Origin: Phytoseiulus persimilis | Lineage: Eukaryota; Arthropoda; Arachnida; Mesostigmata; Phytoseiidae | DNA length: 64,000 nt | Direction of reading: 5' to 3' | Assembly (NCBI GenBank): GCA_037576195.1 | Contig: CM075102.1 | Location: 43,272,745 to 43,336,744, forward strand | Shown: piece by piece, positions 34,109 to 46,200 of the stretch | Position numbering within the stretch: position 1 is the first letter of the stretch | Layout of the letters: each line of letters opens with the position of its first letter | Position numbers and translations under genes: made by a program | The notes under the pieces: model-generated | Told to the model about the DNA's origin: nothing | What the model saw: only the letters and a program-made list of their open reading frames with translations | Database searches by the model: none

Positions 34109-34162
34109 TTCTCCTTCGTTCGATCCGTTGACCGAGAGAATGAGTTCTTGAGATTGTCTCCC

Positions 34163-34168
34163 AATAAA
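34163..34168 (+). terminator. Polyadenylation signal AATAAA, fourth cuticle gene
   Basis: Perfect hexamer about 150 bases after the stop codon. Confidence 0.65.
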
Positions 34169-37100
34169 TTCGTTTCATGCCTCCGTTTTACACCTCGACC
34201 GTTGCTTTCCGTGATATGCGCCCATGCTCGTCGGCCGCGAAAACCATTCGCAGCTGGCGTGGAGATTTCCCGGACTCCCGGTCGCGGATGTCTCCCGGCA
34301 TCGCTCAGATATCTTCTCCACTCCTCAAGATTTGTCGGTTTCTCCGCTCGTTCACCGATCCGCCTTCCTCGCCTATGCCTGAGTTAACTTAGAGAGGCGA
34401 CATCGGGTAATCAGACCCCAATGCAGCATTGGATCTTCTATGAAACTCAGTGCTTCAGCGGAAACAAAACCCGAGCGGTACATGCTCCCTGCTGAGCAGG
34501 GTTGGCGTATCCTCGCTGACTTCTCGCATGGCCACGATCGAGGTGTCTGGAAATCTCGAGTTGGCGTGGTAGCCGTTGACTTTGTCCACCGGGCAGATCG
34601 CCCTTGCTTCGCAGTCCCTGGTGAAGGTGCTCCACTGAGAAGAGCGCCTGCTCAAGGTATCGAATCCATCGTCTCCGCTCTGACCTATAAATTGATAGAG
34701 CGCAGCGTCAGTGCAGCGATAGAACTCCACACGTGTTTTACAGACCGCGGTGCCCACTCGGCTATCTCGTCGCTTCAGAGAGATTCGTTTCCGTACTGCT
34801 TTGAAAGCCGGATGATGCCACTCTGTATGGGAGGTTCGTTTCGATTCTCTGATACCCAAGCTCTGAATTGCTGCGCCCATCCAGGGTGGAGAACAGGTAG
34901 ACAGGATGCTTCGGAAAATGATTGCCATTCGAACGAGCCGGCTATACAGCGATCGTATCGCGGATGTAAAATGCGGATCCCCACCGACTGTTTGACTCTC
35001 GGGCTATTTCCCATCCGAACAGACTGTTGCAGACCCGACCTATGAATCCTATCAGTTTCAGCGTGATCTCTTGCTGCGGGGAAAGCGACAGCGTGTACCG
35101 CGTGCCAAGGACCCAGGTTTCTCATTTCCTCTGTCTGCTTCGACGCAGAGTGAGCCGAGCCGAACGAATTCGAACACGTACATATGAAGCGAACATTTCC
35201 ATATTCCCTCAAAAGAACCGTCGCGACGGTAGCGGATCCATGCAGTCGACGATGAGGCCGAAATATTCGAGATTTCTCACTGAAAGCTAGGAATCGCTCG
35301 GATTCTTCCTCATTATGAGAAACCTCCTATGACTGGATTCCTCGTCGCGTGAACGATTCTGTGACTTTGCGTCAGAGGTCTCAATTTCCGCAGTTTCGAG
35401 ATCCGGCCGGTAACGGACGAAATGCTTGGTTTAGGCACTGCTACAAGAATCAGGGCGGCCCGTAGAACTCAAAGAGGAGTGAAATGGATTCCCGCCGGAG
35501 GAGCACCTTCTCCGTTCGGGTCGTCCAGAGCATGTTCTGACTCTCTTCGAGCCGGAGGTGAGTTGAACCTGTTTAAGGTTCATGTGGATACAACGTCGTC
35601 AGTCTTCGTGCATCCTCCTGACCGCTCGCTTTCGAACTAACAATGGCTTCTCTTCGTCGAGTCCACAAATGAACACACCGAGAAACTCCTCCACAACCTG
35701 GATCGCGTACTGAAAGCGACAGACGTCTGCAGCGCAAACATTGTACGGGGAGAAACGACATGGCCCAGAAACGTACATTTAGGCCGTGAAACCTACAAAA
35801 ACAGTCTTCGCTGTTTCCACAATGGTCGATGGATCGGGAAACCTTCGGCTGCCGAGCTCCATTTTCCGATATCGACGACCGATTCCAACTGAGGACCCCG
35901 TTCATCCGATTCTTCGAAGACGAAGCCACGAGACGATTACTGTATCGACTCAGTAGCTCATCGACAGACCGACTGAATTGAGTGAGGTGACGATGTTTCG
36001 CAATCCTATCTCTACGCCGAGAACCTGGCGCCGGCCGCGATTGTCATTGACGGAATGTTGCTGAATCGAGGTGTCTAGCGAGTATTGTCTCGTGAGGAAG
36101 ACCCGATCTGGACGTCTTATCCGGGTCACTGCTTGCTCCTGAGATATTCGACTCTTCTGTTCTCACAGCTGGAGCTAGATTCGATAGACTGACAATGAGA
36201 AGAGAGACAACAAGGCTTCCGCAGGACAGATCCGAGTGGCTTCGGAGCGGAGCCGCCGTCCGCCTCTGGACTCGAGCGTTTTCGATGGTGGAAATATTGA
36301 CGTTCTGGAACGAGAAATCATGATGACCAACCGCTGCATCCTGCTTGACAACGGTGCTTCTGACACAACGGCGGACAAAGTTCCGTTGAAAGTGAGGGGG
36401 CGTTCCCCGATCGAAGCCGTCATCAGCGAGCGCTTGAAAAGCTGTCATTCAGCGCGGGTCCTCGGAAGCTAGAGCTCATACATTCGTCTGCACGACGCGG
36501 TCAGGAATTATCGCGATTACTATAGAAGTCAGGGTTATCTGTAGGAGGAGGATCTGTGACCGAACTTTTTGACACCATCATCGACGAGATGATACAGTGA
36601 TTGCAGTATTAACGGTCAGAGGCCACACTCACTTTGAAGTTAACCGCTGACAAACCGTCGATTGGAAGATTCCGAGGTCTGATTAAGCTGTCGAGCATAA
36701 ACCTTGATCTTGTGCTCCTGACGGATCCATGGCAAAAAGCTGCGACGAATGTTCGAAAATCCTTTGATTCCGGAGCCAAATATCTTTTCTATACACAGAA
36801 CCTTGAATCAGCGTTAGCGTGAAGACCCTGGCTCGAGCTCGGAGAAACTAAATTCAGATCAAATATTTCGATCTATGTCTTCTTCAAAAAGATCCCGTCC
36901 GATCGCATGTAGGCGTCCGAATCGATCGGATGATAACGAGGAAGCTCGCGAGGGCTCTCGTAAATGACAGAACTCGACGAACCGAGAAACTCGATCCACC
37001 GGGGATCGCGAAATTCGAGACACAGCGTTCGCCAATGTGAAATCTCAGAACCCTCAGCGGAGTTCCTCTCGCCTGCTCTGGCACACGTTGATTCTCATTA

Positions 37101-39325
37101 TCCGAGTCAGAAGCGGCACCATCCAGCCCTCACTCGCGGTGTTGCTAGGTTGGATAGTTCTGTTCTGCCGCGAATCCTGTGATTCACCAATCGGGGAACT
37201 ACCAATAAAGTCCGAAAGATTCTGACAACGAGTCTATTTCATCAATATCCACGCTGTCGTGCTACTCATTCCGGGAGGTTATTCCAACGCTGACGGTCAA
37301 GGAGCTGCTCACGAAGCTGATCCATCAATATCAGTCGTTCGACGTTGAAAGAAGCCGGCATAATTACGGCCTCTCACATCGTAAGAACTCGGCTAGGTGA
37401 CTGAGAGACAAAACTCTGCCTACGGCCGTTGAAACATTTCTGCTCGAGGATGCGATCCACGAGCTGGGCTCCGAGCGAACGTCGAGGGTGCGACCAGCTT
37501 CCACATAGAAGTTCCCACAAGCGAACTTGGGATCGGATTCTCCCTCAGAGGAAGCTGATCGAGCCCCGTCAATACATTCCCTCCAGGAAACAGGTCAGAA
37601 GAGATTAAGCGAGCGAATTCGCCGTCTTTTTGAAACGGTAGCCATATATCGCGACGGAAGGCGTTAAGAAAAAGGAGCCCGCATCGAGAACACGGTAATT
37701 TGACGCACTCAAAAAAGCACAGCTGTCGATCGTGCGCTCATTCGGAGATTACTCGCGATCAACCGATGCAAGTTTCCACCTGTCTATCGCGTAACAATCT
37801 GAGCTGCCGATGAGAACATATCCTTGTTCTGAGCTCCTGGTTTAGGAGTGGTGACTGACGGGATCTCCACGCGGAACTCGCAGAAATACCCTGCCAGTAT
37901 CGATCTGTATGCTCGTCAAGGTTATCCGAATCGTCGACAAGTCGATTAGACGCTACTAAGACCGATTCCGGTTGCATGGATTAGATCGGTAGCGGGGAGG
38001 TTGCCTTGTGCTTCCATGGATCAAAGGTTCTTGACCCCGGTGGCAAACTGCGCAGAAACTCAATTTGAGTGACTTGATTCGCGATCGAGTCTTGAGGAGC
38101 GACCAAGATCGGAGGACGGCGTCCCCGATCAATTGAAGATCCCGAATGGTGATTCGATCAAGGACGAAATGGTATCGAACGAAAGCGGAAAGTTGGACAA
38201 GATTTCGCAGCAATGTGGATTAGGAATCCATGCTCCCGCAAATCGTCTCTTCAGCAACGGGGTTCACGATCCCGGCTTCCCTGTCGGAATTCGAATGAAG
38301 CTCCTGAAGAGACTTTTCCGGGCTCAGCCGACAGCTAATGACGAATATCAGCGAGAGAGAAAGCCGGAACGACAGCTGGGAGGATTCACAAGTCCTCGAG
38401 TAATCCCTGGCCCGTGGAAAAATTCAACATGGAGAGCCAGGTTGAGATTCCCGGTTCCGCAGCCGCTCTACTTATTATGATCTATTCTTGCGTCTTCGGA
38501 AACTCGTTTTCCGATGGGGATTCTCATCATATGTATGACTGAAAATGGTATTGAAGCTCTGAATGCAGACAGAGTACAGCGATTTGAACTTCTACACGCA
38601 ATGCGGATGACTCTAAGGTTCTTGCATATTTTTTTCAAGCTGCGCTGCTCAGCCGAATTCGTTCTTCTCGATCAGTACAGCTCGAGTTTCTCTGCATTTC
38701 GACCTATCGTTAGCTATCCCTGTTGTCGGGAGTATACTTGCCGGAAGCGAGCTTTCAGGAGCTTCCCGAATACCGCAAAAGTCTGTAATGAGCACTAGCA
38801 TCATTTGAGGAAATCTCGTTCTCCAAAATAGATTTCATCAAATCACATGAAAGCAGTACTTGTGGGAACGCTGCAGGTCCGCCGCATGGAATCTCTGCTA
38901 CCGCTCATGCGAGATTCTTCGAGAACCGCGATTCGACAACAGTCCCGGATTGCAGATCTTCGTGCATATTTCTCTGCATGTTAATCTGCATTTTTCTCGC
39001 ATATTCATCAATTTTTATGCTCTTAAATGCATGTCTGTCATTCTCCCTTCTTCAATCATCCCTGACTAATGGAACCAGAGCCCTCACGGCACAGCGCACG
39101 AATTTCCACCTTCGGTGCTTGAAAACAGTTGCCCACTACCGGGATGTTGTTTCCACGTGTCCGATAATTGTATCGCCATCGTTCGCTGCCGGGCATTTCA
39201 TCAGCAGTCAACAGATGCAAATTTTCCCTGTGCAATTTAGATCAAAAGATGCCCCCAGAAATTATCTGAAACCTTGCGCGGTCAGCGGCTGCTCCCAGCC
39301 GCTCGCCTGCATCAAGTCAGGACCC
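34169..39325. other. No recognisable gene
   Basis: The largest open frame is 34440-35045 (plus, 201 codons), overlapped by long frames on the minus strand; neither resembles a known family. The remainder has only short frames. Confidence 0.35.
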
Positions 39326-39334
39326 AATAAAAAG
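39326..39334 (+). promoter_or_regulatory. TATA-like box of the fifth cuticle gene
   Basis: AATAAAAAG, a weak TATA variant, 68 bases upstream of the proposed ATG; this distance matches the third cuticle gene (70 bases). Confidence 0.45.
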
Positions 39335-39393
39335 AAGTTTCGATCGGCAGCTTCACAGTGGAAGTGTTCAACGGTAGCGAGAACGTTATAGAC

Positions 39394-40053
39394 ATGGTAC
39401 GGTGTGATTTCGCGTCCTTTGCGACCAGTCGTTCCACGCTTGTGAAGCTCGTGTTCTGTGTTGTGATTGCGTTCAGTTGAGGAGTCCGAGGTCCCTGATT
39501 TTTCCTATGGCGAAAAAAGATCGAAAGTTTACCATGCCTCAACTATTGTTCCCGATTACAGCGTACGGTCATCACTGTTCTCTTTGCGGCTCTGGTGGGA
39601 GTAGCCTTCGCTGGTTACGGCAACGCTCGGGGAGGCAAACACGGAGGCGCTTACGGGACCGGTTATGGGGGCCCTCAGTCGTACGGCGCTCCACGAGCCG
39701 AAGAGAACTACGGTCCGCCGTCGCCTTATGAGTTCAGTTACAACTCTCAGGATCAGGAAGGATCTCACGGCCACAGCCAAAGCTCTGACGGAAGAACTGT
39801 TCGAGGACACTACATGATCCAGATGGCTGATGGTAGCATGAGGCGAGTCGAATACCACGCCGACGAAAGCGGTTTCCATGCCAAGATTATGACCAACGAG
39901 CTTGGAACCGAGTCTAAGAACCCAGCCGACGCGATTTTCGAATCGACGGCTCCCACTGGAGAACAAGCCGCTCTCCAGTACGGCAGTGCTGTGAAGGCTA
40001 CCGCACATAGTGGGAACCGGAAATCATCTTACGGTCCGTCATCCCAGTGGTAG
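39394..40053 (+). CDS. Rebers-Riddiford cuticle protein, 164 aa (two exons)
   Basis: Secreted chitin-binding cuticle protein. Exon 2 (39562-40053) begins after an acceptor ending GATTACAG and encodes Arg-Thr-Val-Ile followed by a hydrophobic signal-peptide core ending about Ala18. Residues 20-50 form a Gly/Tyr-rich spacer (GGKHGG, GTGYGG). The domain starts at Tyr57 with SHGHSQ, GHYMIQMADG, VEYHADESGF and TNELGTESK; the tail is basic and ends Ser-Gln-Trp. Exon 1 is placed as the lone ATG at 39394-39396 by analogy with the other members; its donor GTACGG is weaker than theirs, so the exact start is less certain than exon 2. Confidence 0.9.
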
Positions 40054-40225
40054 ATTGCAGCTGAAGACTGTGGGAACTAACTTATTTGTAAAAATCTCGC
40101 TCATTCTATGTCTGTAATTATAATCTCTACACTGATTTATAGTTTCTCAGTTGGTCTCCTCTCGGTGGGAGCATGAGACGGAAGCTGAACTCCCTCTGAA
40201 TTCGAGATAAGCCAGATAATTCGGA

Positions 40226-40231
40226 AATAAA
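40226..40231 (+). terminator. Polyadenylation signal AATAAA, fifth cuticle gene
   Basis: Perfect hexamer about 170 bases after the stop codon. Confidence 0.6.
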
Positions 40232-43200
40232 GCCGTAAGTGTAATTCTCCTCACAGACTGTCAAGGGAGCCAACTGACTCTAATTTCCACGCGTCCTCGT
40301 GAATTTCATCTGAGGTGCTGTTCTGCCTAGCTTTCAGCGATTGAATGATTTGTTAGAGGGTTCTCAAGGCTCGTCGGATGAGGTTGGGACTCGGAGCACA
40401 GCTTCGAACAGTTCTAGAGGAGTACGTCTGAACTCTTTGATTGAAAATCATTCTCAACTTCCATTGACAAGGTACACGCCATTTTGTTCAGATGCCGAGA
40501 TTATCCGCAGCTTTGAATTTGCCGAGCAGGTTGGATGTCGGGAGTACTTATGAGTTGGGGTCGCAGACTCGCGAGTCCGAGTCCACGAGTCCAGATGAGG
40601 GCGCGAATCCTATATATGAAGCCAGATTCACGTCTCTGTATTCCGTGAAACCCCTAGTTGTGTCGATATTCTTGGAGATAGTTGAGGTTTCAGCCAGTTT
40701 CAAAAGCGTAACAGAAGCACCTGCTTCTGGAAGAACATGGGAATCGATCGACCCCAATTACGCCTCCGTTTGTGGTCATCTCTACTAGCTCGGAATCAGA
40801 GATTCTGGAATTCGAACCCGAATCTGAGATTTTGCATCCTCAGCTGGACTCGTGGACTCGCGAGTACGACGAGTCCATATTCCAGTGTTACGACGGCCGC
40901 GAAAACCTCAAACACCTTCAGGTTCAGCTCATTGAATGGGGTCTTTTCCCGAGTGATGTCCGAGTCATCGATTCGAATTTCTGGGATATATCCATGCTTT
41001 TCCCGGTATTTGGGAAAATATCTCCTGTGATGCAGCAATGAGGGGTGTCCGACGTCCCAGTTCTTCTTCTGTTCCCGTGACGAGCTGGTATCGATTGGAT
41101 TCCCGGATGCCATGTGGATCTGTGTTGCCCGCGAACGCTTCTACAAGTCTCCGGCTAGCGAGCCACAGCTCCCCGACCGATATCTGCTCCCGTTCTTCAC
41201 AGGAGTTTCCGCTCTACATGGATCGGAGATTTTCTGGACATGGTACTCCGGCATCACAGTCCAGATCATCCAAGCTTCTCGATTGATTGAGCGGCTATCG
41301 ACTCCTTCAACCACAAGATGGAGTCGGGAAAACCAGCTCGGCTCCACGTCTCAGCTGACTTCAAGACTCGATCTGTGGATCTGTAGGAACCCCGATTTGC
41401 AGATCATAGGAGTCTTGCCTGGTCGCTCCCGAAAATCGTCGGAGAATAAGTGCAATTTCAACCGCTTGCGTTGACACTTCCTTCGAGACGAGGAAGGTTG
41501 GGATGCATCGCGACTAGGATCTACCAAGGGTGGTGAGAGCGGTTCTAGTCCTTCCGGAATATGAATTCTAGCAGCTATGAACGATTTTCGGAGCATCACT
41601 CCATCTCGAGGAATATCATAAGCAGCTAATGAGAAGCCACGCCAATCACACAAGATGGCTCTAGTCACCGTTGATTCGCCCTCATGTTTCTTGAAATGCT
41701 TCAAATTGCTTAGCGTCCGAAGGAGAAAGAGCGAAACGACGAGAAAGGACAACACCGTCAGGAAAGAAGTCTCCGCGGATATCCTCTGCTCAGTCGAGCA
41801 ATAGAGACCACGTTTTTGCTTGTCAACCTGTCCATCTCCGGAGAAATAGAGCGAGTGAGCGTTTGTGAGGAACGAGCTGGGGTAAGCCGGTCGCTCACGT
41901 TCCCAGGCACCATTTTTAAAATGTGCAGCGAATCGTATGTCGATTCAATTGTTGGTTTGCAAGTACCGAAAAAATACCAGGTGTTAAGTCGAGTGGAATG
42001 GGACTTCAGCTTGCTCCTCAACTTGGCGCATGATGAAGTAGGACTCCATTGTACCGTGGTCTACCTTCAAATATTGCGATGAGCAGTCAATGACAGGAAT
42101 ACGTCTATAAATTTGTGGAGCAGATCGCTCTCACGTTTGCACTGGTGAATGTTGCTGAAAATATATATCCTCTCTCCTACATCAGCGGATGTTGTGAGAA
42201 GTGAGATATTGCGAGTAGGCTGATTGTGATGTCCTGACAGTAGACTTCGTGTGGATTCAGAAGCTCCAGTCCTCGTCCCCCCAGACAAAAGCCTGTGGAA
42301 TCGTGTGAGGACGTAGGAGTTTCGCAGGCTTCGCGAGCCTCTGCCAGCCCAACTGGAGAGTGGAGACACCCATCGTTTTGTCACGCTTCCCAACATGGAA
42401 GATCCGAGAATTGCACAAGGGTACGGACCATCTGAAGCTCGGCCTCGACGGCTGGAAGCTCATTGAGCCAGGCAAGAAATCTGAAAGGGCGGCTTAGCAA
42501 GGCTGGAACTCGGAACAGGACCGAACACGAGAATATGCAGTCGGGTGGCGATTCTGCCACTCGTATGATCATGAAAAGTATCACCCCTGTATCTCAAACC
42601 GTACTATGACCGATTCGATCCCCGGTATAATGCGAAACGAGCTCCGAAAGCAGCGTCCATGACAAATTTCTTTCGCTGGCTTACCTACCTGCACCCGGCT
42701 CGAAGCAAAGCTTCGTTAACAGAACGTCCCACGTAGCGTCGCACGGAAGTTTGAGGTTCATCTGCCCTGAATTTCCCGATATAGAAATGGGGCTCGTTGA
42801 GTCTGCGCCCCCGAGGAGAAGACCTTAGTTAACATAGGCGAGGCAGCTCGTATTTCATTTTTTTCCAACCATTTTAGATGCCCTTTATCAGGTTTCAATC
42901 GAGAGTAAGCACTCCCGGATAACACAGCTCTTGATACACGACCCATGCATTGCCGAGAGCGGGATTCCAGAGCGTAACCTGTAGTTTCGTTGCGTGGCGA
43001 GAGATCCAACTTCGAGAGTGGTTTCCGTCGTTTCCAACCTCGATGTCCGGCATTTCGAGCGAAACGTAGATTTGTGCGGAGCGAGCATTTCACCGGTAGG
43101 GCACTCCGAGTGAGCTGCGATGTCCTCATATCCTACGGATACTCTATGCAGTTCATAGTGAAGAAACATGGAACCCTCCAGGGATTCGGCCCTCCCCATC

Positions 43201-46200
43201 CTGTGATGGTGTCGTCGGAGAGCTCAATCAATCGAACGCTTCGCTCCTGGCGCGAAAATACCGAGAAAGCATTCGCACAAGCAGACTCCTGATCTTCAAA
43301 ACTATTTGGGAAATATGTACACATCCAGATCACTATACGTTCGGCAGATTCCTGAGCCTGGAGAGGTCTTCGAAGCGAAGTGAATCCTGGGGATGCTCGG
43401 ACGCACAAGAAGGAACTAGGGCCGTGAGGTTCCACAATTTGGCTCCGAGAGTATTCCTCTCGTCGTCTCTTTTTATTTGCTCTCTGTTCTCTCGCGAATC
43501 TTTCTCCTCCGTCATTACTCATCACACTCGGCCCCCACACGTCTTGCACTCGGAACCGCTTGCACGTGACACACATGTGTCCCCTGACTGCCTTCTGGCT
43601 ACCAATTTTAATCTAACCACCACCATTTCGGATGCGGTCGCTCTCGGAGTACACCGATAGCATGTGGCTCCCTTCAGCTTCATGACAATATCTTGCTTAG
43701 TACGGTACCTGATCTACAATCAACGGCCCCATCACGTGAAGTTCTCCGTGAAAGTAGCGTTCCACCGTGGGTCTTCTTTATTTCTGTATTGCTCGGCGGT
43801 GAGGTGACATCTCTTCAAGATGCCCGCGCTTGATCGTGTGTCCCGCTCGATTGCTCTCTCCGCTAAAAATACCCAGCTTCCTCAACCTCTGAGGGCTAAT
43901 GGCCGATCCTCCGGAATGCCTCACCGTCTCATGACCTCCTGATAGAGGAGGATCAGAAAGCTCCGAGCGCATGAGCGGGAATGCAGATAGAGGAGTTTTC
44001 GACACGCAGTAATTCTATGCTCCCTCAGGGCCAGGTTGGATCCACCATCTTTAGCATTGCACCATCCCTACCACCACCATCCCTCCGCCAGACGAAATCC
44101 GCAGAAACGTGTTACTACAACGTCCTGCAAATCGATCATACCAGTGAGAGGCTAACGACCGATCAGAGGTTGGTCCAGATCCCCAACTCAGAATCTGGAG
44201 TGATTCGATGCAATTCTTCGTCGAAACTTCTGCCTCACACGAGGTGCGCTGGAACCGACTCTGCCCAGACCCCTCACCATGATTAACCATTCAAAACGGT
44301 GATTGGCTGCCAGATGGATCCGTGAGATGGTTTGATCGCTTTCGAACGTCTGAGTTGCTCCCTTCTCTCGTGTAGTGTTGGAGGAAACGGAAATTGAGCT
44401 CACGGTCAGTAGCGTAACGATGGGGCCGGCAAACGCGGTTCGCCCCGGGCATCAAAAGGCCGAGGACATCGAAAACTCCTTGACATTGTGGAGAAATTCG
44501 ACTTTTATCCCCCGAAGGTTATGACTCAACATTGTTCTGGAATTGAATGACAGCCAATATGCAGGTCCAGCCTGAAGAGAGATTGTCGCGAGTCCGGTCG
44601 CCGGTGGTCAGGAATCGTGGTCAATGATTAACAGCTGACTAATGACTCGTTTGCTGTCTCCCGTGCCTCGAGTGGCGAATTCTCTCTAATCAACAAGCCC
44701 ATGGTCCATTTTTTCGAGCGACCGAACCTCCCATTGGTGATTGCCCAATTGTTAGAGGGAAGTATGTTTTCATTGGGTCTGCAAGAGGGGAGCGGCTATA
44801 GCTCGGCAGTCCGGAGCCCCGCTCTCAATCAGCGACCACGCGGCTGGCGTCTTCGTCACAGGGAGGTCTCGGGTTAGATTGATGGGCGATCCATATAAGT
44901 TTACTATTCCCAATACCATTCGTGATTGCGGTCGCCAGCCCTGAGACGTTCCAGAACAGTACGAGTATGAGAAACCGTTATCAGGGAGGACCGCAAAATC
45001 ATTGTTTACCATTCGGAAAGATGCCGAATCTGTGTACGTGATCCGGTCCGGACATCGAACGCCTTTTAGCTCTAAGATATTCGGTACGGTGGATCTTCGC
45101 ATGACTGAGCACTCTAGAGGCCGGAAGTTGATCGAAAATTCAAACTGTGAATGGGATTCTGTGATCACTCCAACTAATTGGGGCGATATTCTTCAAGAGC
45201 TCGATCCTGCGCCTGACTTCCTGTGAAAACGAACTTCCGATGGTAAGCGTTGTTCTCCACTTTCCTCTCTCAATCGCTGATGAAGGGGAGCTTCTGATAC
45301 GTATTCGATAGATCCCTCGACAGTAACAAGGAGCGGTAGGCTGGATGCTGTATCCAAAGCTGTAGTTTTCCCCGGAATCGGGTGACCTGATAGTATTCAA
45401 ATCGTTCCTTTCAAATCTTTCTTGCCTCCCTATGAATATCTGGGACAGCGGAGAGAAGGTCTGGTCGGGTCCGATCGTCTGAAAAATCATCTCTAATCGA
45501 ACGGAACTCTCGCGAAGATCATCGATTGAACCACAGATGCTTAGTGACGCTCGTCAGCCGGCGGGGGACAGACGATTGCAGTCCAAATCCTTTGGTGGCT
45601 ATTCCAACGAATCCAAGAGTCTGACGGATCTCCTACTCCGCATTTTCTGCCGAAGCCGATCGGGAGGATTCATCCATCTACCGTTCTTGTCCCGAAATCA
45701 ACAAAGTGACGAAGTGTTCGCTGAAAGTACATCCAAGATATGTGAAGGTCGATCTTGCGGTATCCGCGTAGAACAAGGCGCGAGACGTTTGGCTACAACT
45801 ATATCCGGCGACCTCTAACCACGGATAGTCTCCCGAGGCCTCCCGAGCGCCTCAGAAACAGAGGATTTGAAAGAGGTCCTCGGCCAGGTGAGCTGTTCGG
45901 CCGAGTTCGAGTAGAGTTCCCGAATCACACGTTGGTCATCCTTCTACGAAAATGAGCGAAATCTTGCCCGCTTTGTTTGCGATCGCCGAGCGGAAATGTA
46001 GCGAGAAATCTGCGATGTATGCCTAATTCCATACTTCCTATTCCATTAGCATCGATCAGGGGAGTAGAGCTCCATGGACGGGATCGAGTCACTCGAGAGG
46101 CCGACACGACATATTCACATTTCACCGAGCGTGGTCGGGGCAACACTCAGCAGTAATCAAGTGCGTGGCCTCGTGTGTTCGAGTTCTTTCGGAGACTGTC

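Noticed and set aside
34440-35045. 201-codon plus-strand open frame, with long frames opposite
   Set aside because: Checked in several frames for retroelement motifs; none was convincing.
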